Shown here: one piece after another, positions 1-8,229 of the stretch
Position numbering within the stretch: the first letter of the stretch is position 1
Layout: every line of letters starts with the position of its first letter
NCBI RefSeq assembly: GCF_001429785.1
Contig: NZ_LMJF01000014.1
Span: forward strand, 329,324 to 393,323
Reading direction: 5' to 3'
Source: Lysobacter sp. Root916
GTDB lineage: Bacteria > Pseudomonadota > Gammaproteobacteria > Xanthomonadales > Xanthomonadaceae
DNA: 64,000 nucleotides
Program-made: the position numbers and the translations under genes
The notes under the pieces: model-generated
The model's input: only the letters and a program-made list of their open reading frames with translations
What the model was told of the DNA's origin: nothing
Databases searched by the model: none

Positions 1-231
1 GAGCCGGTGCCCTTGAGCGCGCACGAGTTCCGTACCCTGATGCTGCTGATGGAGCGTCAGGGCCGCGTGGTCACGCGCGAGCAGTTGGAGGAAGCCGTGT
101 ACGGCAGCTCCGGCACCATCGAGAGCAACACCATCGCGGTCTACGTGCACCAACTGCGGCGCAAGCTCGGCGAGCAGGTGATCGCGACCGTGCACGGCTA
201 CGGCTACCGCATCGGCGGTGCGCCGGCATGA
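1..231 (+). CDS. Response regulator, C-terminal DNA-binding part (truncated by window edge)
   Basis: Only the last 76 residues are inside the window; the receiver domain lies upstream. What is visible is an OmpR/PhoB-type winged helix, with the typical sequence HEFRTLMLLMERQGRVVTRE, then the recognition-helix region SNTIAVYVHQLRRKLGE and the closing hairpin VHGYGYRIG. It would be the DNA-binding partner of the histidine kinase that follows. The stop codon overlaps the kinase start (ATGA at 228-231), so the two are translationally coupled. The target genes cannot be told from this fragment. Confidence 0.93.
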   Translation, partial: EPVPLSAHEFRTLMLLMERQGRVVTREQLEEAVYGSSGTIESNTIAVYVHQLRRKLGEQVIATVHGYGYRIGGAPA

Positions 232-1607
232 GGACGCGTTCGCTGCGCTGGCGCCTGACCTGGGTGCTGCTGAAGGCGGTGATGGTGGCCTGGCTGGTCT
301 GGATGGGCTGCCAGGTCTGGCAGCAGCGCATGGAGCGCACCGGTCTGTGGGACGCCTCGCTGCGCGACATCGCCGCGCAGGTTCTGGGCTCGATGCCCGA
401 TGGCCTGAAGGCCCTGCCGGCGCGCGCGCGTCCGCCCAAGCCCAACGGCGCGCGCGATTGGAAGATGAGCTTCCAGGTCTGGGTCGACGGCCGCAACGTG
501 GTCTATTCGCCGGCCGCACCTTTGGAACCGCTGAAGCCGGACTTCCGCGACGGCTTCGCCACCCGGGTGATCGATGGCGAGCGCTGGCGCGTGTACAGCC
601 TCACCGAGCCGCAGCGCGGCATCACCGTCCAGGTCGGCCGCTCCAAGTACCAGATCGTCAACGAGATGCGCGGCTGGATCGCCTGGAGCGTGCTGGCGGC
701 GGCACTGATCTTCGTGCTGTTCGGCATCGCGGTATGGGGCGTGATCGGGCGCTCGCTGCGCCCGCTGACGGCGCTGCGGCGTACTTTGCTGGAACGCAAG
801 CCGCTGGACCTCACGCCGCTGCACGCGCCGGGCTTGCCCAGCGAATTCCGCCCGCTGGTGGACGCCTTCAACGGCCAGCTCGAACGCGTCGACAACGCCG
901 TCCAGCACGAGCGCCGCTTCATCGCCGACGCCGCCCACGAACTGCGCACGCCGCTGGCGGTGCTGACCGCGCACGCCGACCTGGCCCTGCGCGCGGACAC
1001 CATCGAGGAGAAGAACGCCGCCCTGCAGCGCCTGAGCGCGGGCGTGCGGCGCAGCGCGCGCTTGTCCGAGCAGCTGCTGGATCTGGCCCGCCTGGACGCC
1101 GGCGCCGGCCCGCCGCCGCTGCTGCCGGTGTCGCTGTCGGAACTGGTGGTGCTGGTGGTGCGCGATTTCGAGACCCTGGCGCGCGACCGCCGCCAGCGCG
1201 TCAGCCTGCAGTCCGAGCCCTGCACCATCCTGGGCGACGTTGACCAGCTCGGCATCCTGCTGCGCAACCTGATCGACAACGCGGTGCGTTACGCCGGCAT
1301 GGACGGCCAGGTCGCGGTGTCGTGCCTGCAGGCGGTGCGCGACGGCGTGCGCGGCGTGGAGCTGCGCGTGTCCGACAACGGCCCGGGCGTGCCGCAGGCC
1401 GATCGCGGACGCATCTTCGACCGTTTCTTCCGCGTACCCGGCCAGTCCGAGCCCGGGCGCGCCGACGGCGGCAGCGGTATCGGCCTGTCGCTGGTGGCGC
1501 GCATCGCCCAGATCCATGACGCGCGCATCGAGCCCTGCGACGGCATCGAGGGTCGCGGCTTCTGCATCGCGGTGTTCTTCCCGCGCGCGCCCGACCCGGC
1601 CCGATGA
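228..1607 (+). CDS. Two-component sensor histidine kinase (QseC/TctE type)
   Basis: This 459-residue inner-membrane kinase has two membrane segments, at about residues 9-27 and 149-172, enclosing a periplasmic domain of about 120 residues. A HAMP-like linker follows, then a HisKA dimerisation domain whose phospho-accepting His237 lies in the H-box DAAHELRTPL. The ATPase domain shows an N-box (NLIDNAVRYAG), a G1 box (VSDNGPGVP) and a G2 box (GGSGIGLSLV), so all catalytic motifs are present. It is co-transcribed with the upstream winged-helix regulator through an ATGA overlap. The signal sensed is not evident. No regulated gene is next to it apart from the unrelated secreted protein downstream. 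Confidence 0.93.
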   Translation: MRTRSLRWRLTWVLLKAVMVAWLVWMGCQVWQQRMERTGLWDASLRDIAAQVLGSMPDGLKALPARARPPKPNGARDWKMSFQVWVDGRNVVYSPAAPLEPLKPDFRDGFATRVIDGERWRVYSLTEPQRGITVQVGRSKYQIVNEMRGWIAWSVLAAALIFVLFGIAVWGVIGRSLRPLTALRRTLLERKPLDLTPLHAPGLPSEFRPLVDAFNGQLERVDNAVQHERRFIADAAHELRTPLAVLTAHADLALRADTIEEKNAALQRLSAGVRRSARLSEQLLDLARLDAGAGPPPLLPVSLSELVVLVVRDFETLARDRRQRVSLQSEPCTILGDVDQLGILLRNLIDNAVRYAGMDGQVAVSCLQAVRDGVRGVELRVSDNGPGVPQADRGRIFDRFFRVPGQSEPGRADGGSGIGLSLVARIAQIHDARIEPCDGIEGRGFCIAVFFPRAPDPAR

Positions 1608-1707
1608 GCCGGCTCGCGCGAAATCGCAAGCCAGGCTACTGACAGCAGGCTGGCAGTAGGACGGGCGCAGTCTGTGCCGGTGCGATCGGCACGGGCGGGG
1701 CGCGAGC

Positions 1708-2307
1708 ATGGACCGGCAACGACGACGAATCCTGCGATGGGGCGTGGCCGCCCCGGCGGCGGCGATGGCCGCCACGCTGCCCGCGACGGTGTTCGCGCAC
1801 GCCGCCTCCACTCCAGCGACAGGAAGCTCCGCCATGCCCGAACGCGACGGCCGCCACGATTTCGACTTCTATCACGGCCGCTGGCAGGTCAAGAACCGCC
1901 GCCTCAAGGAGCGCCTGGCCGGCAGCGACGAGTGGATCGAGTTCGATGCCATCGACGAATGCAAACCGGTGCTCGGCGGCCTGGGCAGCATGGACCGCTA
2001 CACCACCGATTGGGGCGGCGGCATCGTCGGCATGGCGCTGCGCCTGTACCGGCCGCAAACGCGGCAGTGGTTCGTGTACTGGGCCAGCGACCGCGACGGC
2101 GTGCTCGAACCGCCGCTGATCGGCGCCTTCCGCGACGGCGTGGGCGTGTTCGAAGGCCAGGAGGCGCACCAGGGCCGAATGCTGCCCTCGCGCGCGGTCT
2201 GGTCGCAGATCACCGAACGCAGCTTGCGCTGGGAACAGGCGCTGTCGCCCGACGGCGGCAAGACCTGGGAAACCAACTGGGTCATGCACATGACCCGGCT
2301 GGCTTGA
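1708..2307 (+). CDS. Probable Tat-exported protein of unknown function, paralogue of the next gene's N-terminal domain
   Basis: This is a 199-residue protein. The N-terminus (residues 1-33) has a twin-arginine-like stretch (QRRRILRWG), a hydrophobic Ala-rich segment and a VFAHA cleavage region, which suggests export by the Tat system. The mature part (from about residue 47) starts GRHDFDFYHGRWQVKNRRL and ends SPDGGKTWETNWVMHMTR. It aligns by eye almost throughout with the first 160 residues of the downstream protein, so the two are a tandem duplication. Repeated Trp/Gly/Asp positions suggest a small beta-barrel ligand-binding fold, but I cannot name the family. Substrate and role are unknown. 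Confidence 0.7.
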   Translation: MDRQRRRILRWGVAAPAAAMAATLPATVFAHAASTPATGSSAMPERDGRHDFDFYHGRWQVKNRRLKERLAGSDEWIEFDAIDECKPVLGGLGSMDRYTTDWGGGIVGMALRLYRPQTRQWFVYWASDRDGVLEPPLIGAFRDGVGVFEGQEAHQGRMLPSRAVWSQITERSLRWEQALSPDGGKTWETNWVMHMTRLA

Positions 2308-2374
2308 GCGACGACGCAGTCCCTACGCACGATTCCGTGAACCCCAGGCGCGCACCGCGCGCAGCGAGACAGTC

Positions 2375-3736
2375 ATGAACGACAGCACGCCAGCCAACGA
2401 CGGCCGCCACGATTTCGACTTCTTCCACGGCCGCTGGACCATCCGCAACGAACGCCTGCGCGCACGCCTGGTCGGCTCCACCGACTGGGAGGTGTTCGAG
2501 GCCACCCAGGGCTGCGAGCCCATCCTGGGCGGGCTGGGCAACGTCGACGACTTCGTCACCGATTGGGGCCGCCCCGGTCGTGGCGAGAAGTTTCTCGGCA
2601 TGACCTTGCGCCTGTTCAATCCGGAAACCCGGCAGTGGAGCCTGTACTGGGCCGGCAACCACGACGGCGTGCTCGAGCCGCCGGTGGTGGGCGCGTTCAA
2701 GGACGGCGTGGGTACGTTCGTCGGCGCGGCCGAGCACGAAGGCCGGCCGGTGCTGGCGAAATTCACCTGGGATCAGATCAGCGCCAACGCGGCGCACTGG
2801 CACCAAGCCTTTTCCACCGACGGCGGCAAGACCTGGGAAACCAACTGGCATATGTGGATGCGCCGCATCGACGAGCACGGCCGCCTGGTCCACGACGACG
2901 CGGTGATCGAACTGCGCCAGTACCAGATGCAGCCGGGCCGCCGCGACGAGTTGGTCGAGCTGTTCGAACGCGAATTCGTCGAGACCCAGGAAGCCGTCGG
3001 CATCCACGTGATCGGCCAGTTCCGCGACCTCGACGAACCCGACCGCTACGTCTGGGTGCGCGGGTTTCCCGGCATGCGCGAGCGCGCCGCCGCGTTGAAC
3101 TCGTTCTATTTCGGCCCGGTCTGGCAGCGCCATCGCGATGCCGCCAACGCGACCTTGCTGGACAACGACAACGTGCTGCTGCTCAAGCCCGCGCGCGCGG
3201 GTTCGGGCTTCAAGCCGGCCGCGTCGGCGCGCGCGCCGGTGGGCGCCGATACGCTGCCGCCATCGGTCTATGTGGCCGGCATCTGCAGCTTGAACGCGCC
3301 GGCCGAGGACGGTTTCGACGACCTGTTCGAGTCCGCGTTCGCGCCGCTGTTGCGCGGCTCCGGCGCCGAACTGGTCGCGACCTACGTCACCGACGCCTCC
3401 GAGAACACCTTCCCGCGCCTGCCGGTGCGCGAGGGCGAGCGCGTGTTCGTGTGGTTCGCACGCTATGCCGACGAGGACCATTGGGCGCAGGCCACGCGCA
3501 GCCTGAATCTGGATCCGCGCTGGCGCGAGGTGTTGGTGGACGCGATGTTGGGCGATCTGGCCGCGGCGCCGGTGCTGCTGCGGCTGGGCCCGTCGGCGCG
3601 TTCGGAACTGGCCGATGCCGATGGCCCGCAACAGGCCGCGGCGGCCGCGGTGGCCCGCGCGATGGCCATGGCCGGCGCGGTGGGCGGGCCCAAGCACGAC
3701 CGCGATTCGGACGCGGAGCTGGCGGTCGCGTCCTAG
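2375..3736 (+). CDS. Three-domain protein: unknown beta-domain fused to two NIPSNAP-like domains
   Basis: This 453-residue protein has no evident signal peptide. Residues 1 to about 165 repeat the fold of the preceding exported protein (GRHDFDFFHGRWTIRNERL ... DGGKTWETNWHMWM). From about residue 173 a NIPSNAP-type ferredoxin-like domain begins (VIELRQYQMQPGRRDELVEL ... FYFGPVW). After a linker at about residue 290, a second, more divergent copy follows (VYVAGICSLNAPAEDGFDDL ... RVFVWFARYADEDHWA). NIPSNAP domains are small dimeric alpha-beta barrels of poorly defined function. The fusion suggests that the beta-domain and the NIPSNAP domains act on a common ligand; this is inference. Confidence 0.68.
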   Translation: MNDSTPANDGRHDFDFFHGRWTIRNERLRARLVGSTDWEVFEATQGCEPILGGLGNVDDFVTDWGRPGRGEKFLGMTLRLFNPETRQWSLYWAGNHDGVLEPPVVGAFKDGVGTFVGAAEHEGRPVLAKFTWDQISANAAHWHQAFSTDGGKTWETNWHMWMRRIDEHGRLVHDDAVIELRQYQMQPGRRDELVELFEREFVETQEAVGIHVIGQFRDLDEPDRYVWVRGFPGMRERAAALNSFYFGPVWQRHRDAANATLLDNDNVLLLKPARAGSGFKPAASARAPVGADTLPPSVYVAGICSLNAPAEDGFDDLFESAFAPLLRGSGAELVATYVTDASENTFPRLPVREGERVFVWFARYADEDHWAQATRSLNLDPRWREVLVDAMLGDLAAAPVLLRLGPSARSELADADGPQQAAAAAVARAMAMAGAVGGPKHDRDSDAELAVAS

Positions 3737-3838
3737 GACCGTGGCGATGCGCGCACCCGGCCCGACCAAGGCCCTGCCCCTCATGACCCGCCGCCGCGCG
3801 CGTGTTGAGCCCGAACGCGTGGCGCGGGATCATGCGGC

Positions 3839-4537
3839 ATGCGCCGTGCCGACCGACTGTTCCTGCTGATCCATGCCCTGCGCGGACGCCGCCAAGCGAT
3901 CACCGCCCAGCAATTGGCCAAGACGCTGGCGGTATCGCTGCGCACGGTCTACCGCGACGTCGCCGACCTGCAGCGTTCGGGCGTGCCGATCGAGGGCGAG
4001 GCCGGCGTCGGTTACGTGCTGCGCAAGGGCTCGGACATCCCGCCGCTGATGTTCAGTCCCGACGAGCTCGAAGCCCTGGTGGTCGGCACGCGCTTCGTGC
4101 GCGCGTTCGCGGGCGAGCGCCTGGGCGAAAGTGCGACCGCGGCCTTGCTGAAGATCGAGGCGGTGCTGCCGCCCGAGCTCAAGGACCGCAGCCGGCGCAC
4201 CCGCATCTTCGCGCCCCAGCTCGACAATCGGATCGAGGCCAGCGGGCTGATCGACGCCCTCCACGGGGCCATCTCCGACCTGCGCGTGCTGCGCCTGCTG
4301 TACCGCGACAACGAGGCGCGCGCCAGCCAGCGCGAGGTCGAGCCGCTGTGCCTGTCGTTCTGGGGCGGCAGCTGGACCCTGGGCGCGTGGTGCCGCCTGC
4401 GCGGCGACTTCCGCAATTTCCGCCCCGATCGCATCGTCGAGTACGCGCCCACCGGCGAAACCTTTGGCGACAGCCGCGAACGCGGCCTCGACGCCTACCT
4501 GCGCTCGGTCGGCGCCAATCCCGCCGACGCCCGCTGA
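3839..4537 (+). CDS. YafY-type transcriptional regulator with WYL ligand-sensing domain
   Basis: This is a 232-residue regulator. Residues 1-60 form a DeoR-like winged helix (RADRLFLLIHALRGRR, then AQQLAKTLAVSLRTVYRDVA). Residues about 135-215 form a WYL domain with conserved Tyr-Arg and Trp-Arg elements (LRLLYRDNEAR, WGGSWTLGAWCRLRGDFRNF). Family members usually repress nearby genes and respond to a small molecule or nucleic acid. It follows the NIPSNAP fusion on the same strand after about 100 bp, so that gene or its own promoter are the first candidate targets. The ATG at 3839 is chosen because the helix-turn-helix starts immediately after it. Confidence 0.88.
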   Translation: MRRADRLFLLIHALRGRRQAITAQQLAKTLAVSLRTVYRDVADLQRSGVPIEGEAGVGYVLRKGSDIPPLMFSPDELEALVVGTRFVRAFAGERLGESATAALLKIEAVLPPELKDRSRRTRIFAPQLDNRIEASGLIDALHGAISDLRVLRLLYRDNEARASQREVEPLCLSFWGGSWTLGAWCRLRGDFRNFRPDRIVEYAPTGETFGDSRERGLDAYLRSVGANPADAR

Positions 4538-4723
4538 CGCCGCCGCGGCTAGCGATGAACGCGCGCGAGCGGTCGGAAACGGGCGCATTCGGGCCGTATC
4601 GGCGGTGCCCGGCACGCCGGCGCGCGCGCCGGCTGCGGGGCGATTCCCGGCCCTTTCGCGCCCGTATCGGCGACCGCTCGGGCGCGATGACGAAAAAAAA
4701 GCGCTTTTTCCGCCATTCGGCGC

Positions 4724-4752
4724 TTGGCGTGGCCGCGATGTTGCCCTACATT
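4724..4752 (+). promoter_or_regulatory. Candidate sigma-70 promoter of the HU-like gene
   Basis: TTGGCG (4724-4729) and TACATT (4747-4752) are separated by 17 bp and lie 63 bp upstream of the ATG at 4816. This fits a housekeeping promoter for a highly expressed nucleoid protein. Just upstream, at 4696-4709, is an AT-rich palindrome, AAAAAGCGCTTTTT, which could end transcription of the WYL regulator gene. Both calls rest on visual matching only. Confidence 0.45.
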
Positions 4753-4815
4753 CCGCCTTGCCGAAGGGGTTTCCTGGCAAACCATCCATTCATCGAGTAC
4801 CACCGGGACAAATAA

Positions 4816-5205
4816 ATGGCGACGAAGAAGAAAGTTGTTGCGAAGAAGAAGGCCGCTCCGAAGGCTGCTGCCGCCAAGCCGGCCGCGCCGAAGCCGATCA
4901 AGGAAGCCCTGAGCAAGTCGGGCCTGGTCGCGCATCTGGCCGAAGCCACCGGCGTGGTCGCCAAGGACGTGCGTGCGGTGCTGAGCGCGCTGGAAGGCGC
5001 CGTGCACGCTTCGATCAACAAGAAGGGCGCAGGCGCGTTCACCCTGCCGGGCATTCTGAAGATCACCGCCGTCAACGTGGCGGCCAAGCCGAAGCGCAAG
5101 GGCATCAACCCCTTCACCAAGGAAGAGCAGTGGTTCGCTGCCAAGCCGGCTTCGGTCAAGGTCAAGGTGCGTCCGCTCAAGAAGCTCAAGGACGCCGCGG
5201 CCTAA
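4816..5205 (+). CDS. HU-family nucleoid protein with N-terminal Lys/Ala/Pro-rich tail
   Basis: This is a 129-residue DNA-binding protein. Residues 1 to about 30 are a histone-H1-like basic tail made only of Met, Ala, Thr, Lys, Val and Pro, with KKK and AAPK blocks. Residues about 31-125 form the HU/IHF body: a dimerisation helix region (LVAHLAEATGVVAKDVRAVL), the beta-arm with KRKGINPFTKEEQWFAAKPA, and a closing helix RPLKKLKDAA. Classical HU is about 90 residues, so the tail is an addition. Expected role is DNA bending and compaction as a dimer. It stands alone behind a sigma-70-like promoter, and palindromes follow the stop. Confidence 0.88.
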   Translation: MATKKKVVAKKKAAPKAAAAKPAAPKPIKEALSKSGLVAHLAEATGVVAKDVRAVLSALEGAVHASINKKGAGAFTLPGILKITAVNVAAKPKRKGINPFTKEEQWFAAKPASVKVKVRPLKKLKDAAA

Positions 5206-5250
5206 TCGCCCGTCCAGCGGAGCGCGGCCTAGCGCCGCCTCCGCACGCCG

Positions 5251-5278
5251 CACCCTCTTCCGTCCGCGGGAGAGGGTG
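5251..5278. terminator. Hairpin between convergent HU-like and response-regulator genes
   Basis: CACCCTCT (5251-5258) pairs with AGAGGGTG (5271-5278) around a 12-base loop, 46 bp after the HU-like stop. It has no T-tract, so Rho-independent termination is uncertain. It resembles the arms of the CTCTCCCGC repeat family found elsewhere in the window. Confidence 0.4.
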
Positions 5279-5368
5279 TGCGCTTCCACCCGGTCCGCGA
5301 CCGCGGTCTTAAGCCTCCCCACGATTTGAATTCGGCGCACGGCCTCCGCGCGTGTAGTCGTGCTTGTC

Positions 5369-5390
5369 TTCCCCCTTTGAAAAAGGGGGA
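5369..5390. terminator. Poly-C/poly-G hairpin, probable bidirectional terminator repeat
   Basis: CCCCCTTT (5371-5378) and AAAGGGGG (5382-5389) form a tight stem with a 3-base loop, flanked by TT on the left and A on the right. It sits between convergent genes, 64 bp from the stop of the minus-strand response regulator. The A/T-rich inner part gives short T-runs on both strands. Confidence 0.5.
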
Positions 5391-5454
5391 TTGAGGGGGA
5401 TTTGCTCTTGGCGCCGCGGCGCCGCTTCGTCCTCCACGCGCACGCACCGCCCTC

Positions 5455-6087
5455 TCAAATCACCCGCAGGGTAATCGCCTTCAACACCGCTCGCGTGCGA
5501 TCGCGCGTGTCCAGCTTCTCCAGGATCACCGACACATAGTTCTTGACCGTGCCTTCGGCCAGGAACATCGCGCGCGCGATCTCCTTGTTCGAATAGCCGC
5601 CGGCCATCAGCCGCAGCACCGAGACCTCGCGTTCGGTGAACAGCGCGCGCGGGGCGTCGTCGGCGTGGTAGCGGTAGCGCGCGCGCACCGGCTCGGTGCT
5701 GACCGGCTGCAGCAGGGTGTCGCCGGCGGCCACGCGCACGATCGCGTCGTACAGGTCTTCGGGGGCGGCATCCTTGAGCAGGAAGCCCTGCGCGCCGGCC
5801 TCGGTCGCGCGCAGCAGCAGGTCGCCGTCGTCGAAGGTGGTCAGCAGCAGCACCGGGGTGCGGTCGCCGCGTTCGCGCAGGCGCACCAGCGCTTCGATGC
5901 CATCCAATCCAGGCATGCGTATGTCGCTGAGGACCACGTCCACCGGGGTGTGCTGCAGGCGGTCCAGCAGGACCTGACCGTCGTCGGCCTCGAAGGCGAT
6001 GCTCACGCCCTGCAGTTCCAACAAGGCGCGCAGGCCGGCGCGCACCAGCGCCTGATCGTCGGCCAGGGCGATCTTCGGGCCGCTCAT
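5455..6087 (-). CDS. NarL/FixJ-type response regulator (DesR-like)
   Basis: This 210-residue regulator has a receiver domain at residues 1-120 with acidic pocket Asp10-Asp11, phosphoacceptor Asp55 (VVLSDIRMPG), the conserved Thr in VLLLTTFDD and a Lys in GFLLKDA. Residues about 145-205 form a LuxR-type helix-turn-helix (FTEREVSVLRLMAGGYSNKE, then AEGTVKNYVS). It is the output partner of the upstream kinase, and the genes overlap by ATGA at 6084-6087. DesK/DesR-type pairs often control membrane lipid or cell-envelope functions, but no target is adjacent here. The convergent HU-like gene is separated from it by two hairpins. Confidence 0.93.
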   Translation of the reverse strand: MSGPKIALADDQALVRAGLRALLELQGVSIAFEADDGQVLLDRLQHTPVDVVLSDIRMPGLDGIEALVRLRERGDRTPVLLLTTFDDGDLLLRATEAGAQGFLLKDAAPEDLYDAIVRVAAGDTLLQPVSTEPVRARYRYHADDAPRALFTEREVSVLRLMAGGYSNKEIARAMFLAEGTVKNYVSVILEKLDTRDRTRAVLKAITLRVI

Positions 6088-7220
6088 GCCGGCAGCTCCG
6101 CTTCGATGCGCAGCGCGCCGCGCACCGTGGTCTGCAAGGCCAGGGTGCCGCCGGCCGCGGCCACGCGTTCGCGCATGCCGGCCAGGCCGTTGCCCTCGCG
6201 CAGCGCACCGCGTACCTGGCCGTCGTCTTCCACGCTGATGCGCAGTCGGGCGCCGTCGCGGGCGATCGCGACCCGCACGCGCTCGGCGTCGGCGTGGCGG
6301 GCGCTGTTGGTCAGCGCTTCCTGGACCAGGCGCAGGATGGTTTCGGCGATCGCCGGATCGGTGAGATGGACGTCGTCGGCGATGCTCAGTTCCAGGCGCG
6401 GGCGCGGCATCGGCGCGGCCAGCGCGCGCAGGGCCACGCCCAGGTCCAGACCGCGCGTATCGCGCAGGGCCTGGACCACATTGCGGATATCGCCCAGCAA
6501 CTCGCTCGACAGGCGCTGCGCGATCGCGATTTCGGGGCGCTTGGCGTACTCCGGGTCGGCCGCGAGCGCGCGCAGGTTCAGGGTCATGGCGGTGAGTTTA
6601 TGCCCGGCCACGTCGTGCAGCTCGCGCGCCACCCGCAAACGCTCGGCGTCGCGCGCGCTGTCGGCCAGCAGCGCGCGCGTGGCCAGCAGATCGGCATTGA
6701 CGCGCGACAGCTGGTCGCGCGCCTCCTCGGCGCGGCGCGCGTAGTGCGCGATCAGCGACGAGAAGGCCTGGAAGCCGGCGAAGATCAGCACCACGATCAG
6801 GGCCGCGTCGTGGCCCGATGCGCGCAGCACCAGGAACAGGCCCAAGTCGATCAGCAGCATCGCCACCAGGGTGGTCCGCGCCGGATAGATCATCGCCAGC
6901 TGCGCCGACAGGATCACCAGCAGCGCCGGGGTGGTGCCGCCGCGCGGTGCCAGCCAGGTCAGCGCCAGCGCGCAGATCGCTTCGCTGGTCAGCAGCAGCG
7001 CGGTCAGCGCGCGCTGGTTGCGCGGCACGAAGTCGCCGATCAGGAAGGCCAGGCCGAAACCGGCCATCGCCAGCCATTGCCAGACATCGTCGGCGCGGTT
7101 GTCGAAGCGCAGCGACAGACCCACCGCCAGCCAGGTCAGGAACGCCGGCAGGTTCAGCGGCTGGAACACCACGCGCAGGAACGCGTTGTCGAGGATCGCT
7201 CGCAGTAAGGATGACTTCAT
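6084..7220 (-). CDS. Membrane histidine kinase, HisKA_3 (DesK-like)
   Basis: This is a 378-residue kinase. The N-terminal half (residues about 20-160) has five or six hydrophobic segments without a large extracellular domain, so sensing is likely within the membrane. His202 in the ARELHDVAGH box is the phosphorylation site. The ATPase domain keeps the N-box (QEALTNSARHA), the motif VEDDGQ and the GNGLAGMRERV G-box. I placed the start at the Met of MKSSLLRAIL; an upstream in-frame extension to 7367 is possible but adds an Arg-rich, non-conserved stretch. It is coupled to the downstream regulator by a four-base overlap. Confidence 0.9.
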   Translation of the reverse strand: MKSSLLRAILDNAFLRVVFQPLNLPAFLTWLAVGLSLRFDNRADDVWQWLAMAGFGLAFLIGDFVPRNQRALTALLLTSEAICALALTWLAPRGGTTPALLVILSAQLAMIYPARTTLVAMLLIDLGLFLVLRASGHDAALIVVLIFAGFQAFSSLIAHYARRAEEARDQLSRVNADLLATRALLADSARDAERLRVARELHDVAGHKLTAMTLNLRALAADPEYAKRPEIAIAQRLSSELLGDIRNVVQALRDTRGLDLGVALRALAAPMPRPRLELSIADDVHLTDPAIAETILRLVQEALTNSARHADAERVRVAIARDGARLRISVEDDGQVRGALREGNGLAGMRERVAAAGGTLALQTTVRGALRIEAELPA

Positions 7221-7365
7221 GTCCGCATGCTGCGGGCGGGCGCCGCGACTGGCAATGCCCGTTCGGCGAAAGGTGACTTCCGGCAGGTCGGGTCGGTGAC
7301 CGCGGGCACTGCGTCGGTGCGGCGCGCGGCGCGAGGCTGTGCGCAACCGCCAAGTAGCCGACGTC

Positions 7366-8091
7366 ATGACCGCTTACTCGATCCTGGTTGCCACGCACGG
7401 CAGCATCGGCGTGCTCGCCCTGGCCACGTTCTGGGCCTCCGCCGCGCTGCGCAAGGGCAGCGCGCTGCACCGTCGCTTCGGCCAGGCCTATCTGCTGGCG
7501 ATGCTGGGCATCCTGATCACCGCGGTGCCGATGGCGGTGGTGCGTTATCTGCAGGGCCAGCTCTACATCGCGGTGTTCCTGGGCTACCTGGTCGCGATCA
7601 CCGCCAACGGCGTGTGGGCGGCCTGGCGCGCGATCCGCGACAAGCACGATGTCGCGCGCTACACCGGACCGGTCTACGTCGCCTCCGGCCTGCTCGCGCT
7701 GCTGGCCGGCGTGGGCGTGCTCGCGCTGGGCGTGCACGACGGCTCGCCGCTGTTCATCGGCTTCTCCGCGATCGGCTTGTACGTCGGCTACGACACCTTG
7801 AACAAGCGCCTGCATCGTGCGCGCTTGGCCGCGCGCCCGCGCTGGTGGCTGGGCGAGCACTACAGCGCGATGCTGGGCAACGCCATCGCCACCCACGTCG
7901 CCTTCCTGGCGATCGGCCTGCCGCGCCTGTTGCCGGCGGTGGACGGCGTGGCCCTGCATTACTTCGCCTGGTTCGGCCCGCTGCTGGCGGCGGTGATCGC
8001 CAAGCGGGTGCTGGACCGCAAGTACGCGGCTGCGCGGCCCGCGTCGGCCGTGCCTACCGCGCGGGGCGCGGCAAGTTCGCGCGCGCTGTGA
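7366..8091 (+). CDS. Polytopic membrane protein of unknown function
   Basis: This 241-residue protein has about six or seven hydrophobic helices (ILVATHGSIGVLALATFWAS, YLLAMLGILITAVPMAVV, VFLGYLVAITANGVW, VASGLLALLAGVGVLALGV, then two or three more), so it is an inner-membrane protein. The His in the first helix (ATHGSIG), the His-Arg-Arg loop and the H-Y-S-A-M segment recall small haem- or DUF2306-like membrane proteins, but I cannot assign it. An earlier GTG at 7339 is possible; I prefer the ATG because the membrane helix starts right after it. It is divergent from the DesK-like kinase, with about 145 bp between them. Confidence 0.75.
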   Translation: MTAYSILVATHGSIGVLALATFWASAALRKGSALHRRFGQAYLLAMLGILITAVPMAVVRYLQGQLYIAVFLGYLVAITANGVWAAWRAIRDKHDVARYTGPVYVASGLLALLAGVGVLALGVHDGSPLFIGFSAIGLYVGYDTLNKRLHRARLAARPRWWLGEHYSAMLGNAIATHVAFLAIGLPRLLPAVDGVALHYFAWFGPLLAAVIAKRVLDRKYAAARPASAVPTARGAASSRAL

Positions 8092-8229
8092 TCGCGGCCG
8101 CATCGGCGAGATTCCGTTCGGCTATGTGCCTGTGCCATTTCGTTGGGTGAGCGGCCCGCCCAAATAACCCGCGCTTTACCCACCCGCCGGCGCGATCCAC
8201 TAGAACGTAGCCTCCCCCCACGTGAGGCG

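Noticed and set aside
7221-7367. Longer N-terminus for the DesK-like kinase
   Set aside because: The added residues are Arg/Ser/Pro-rich with no membrane segment and overlap the probable promoter region of the divergent gene.
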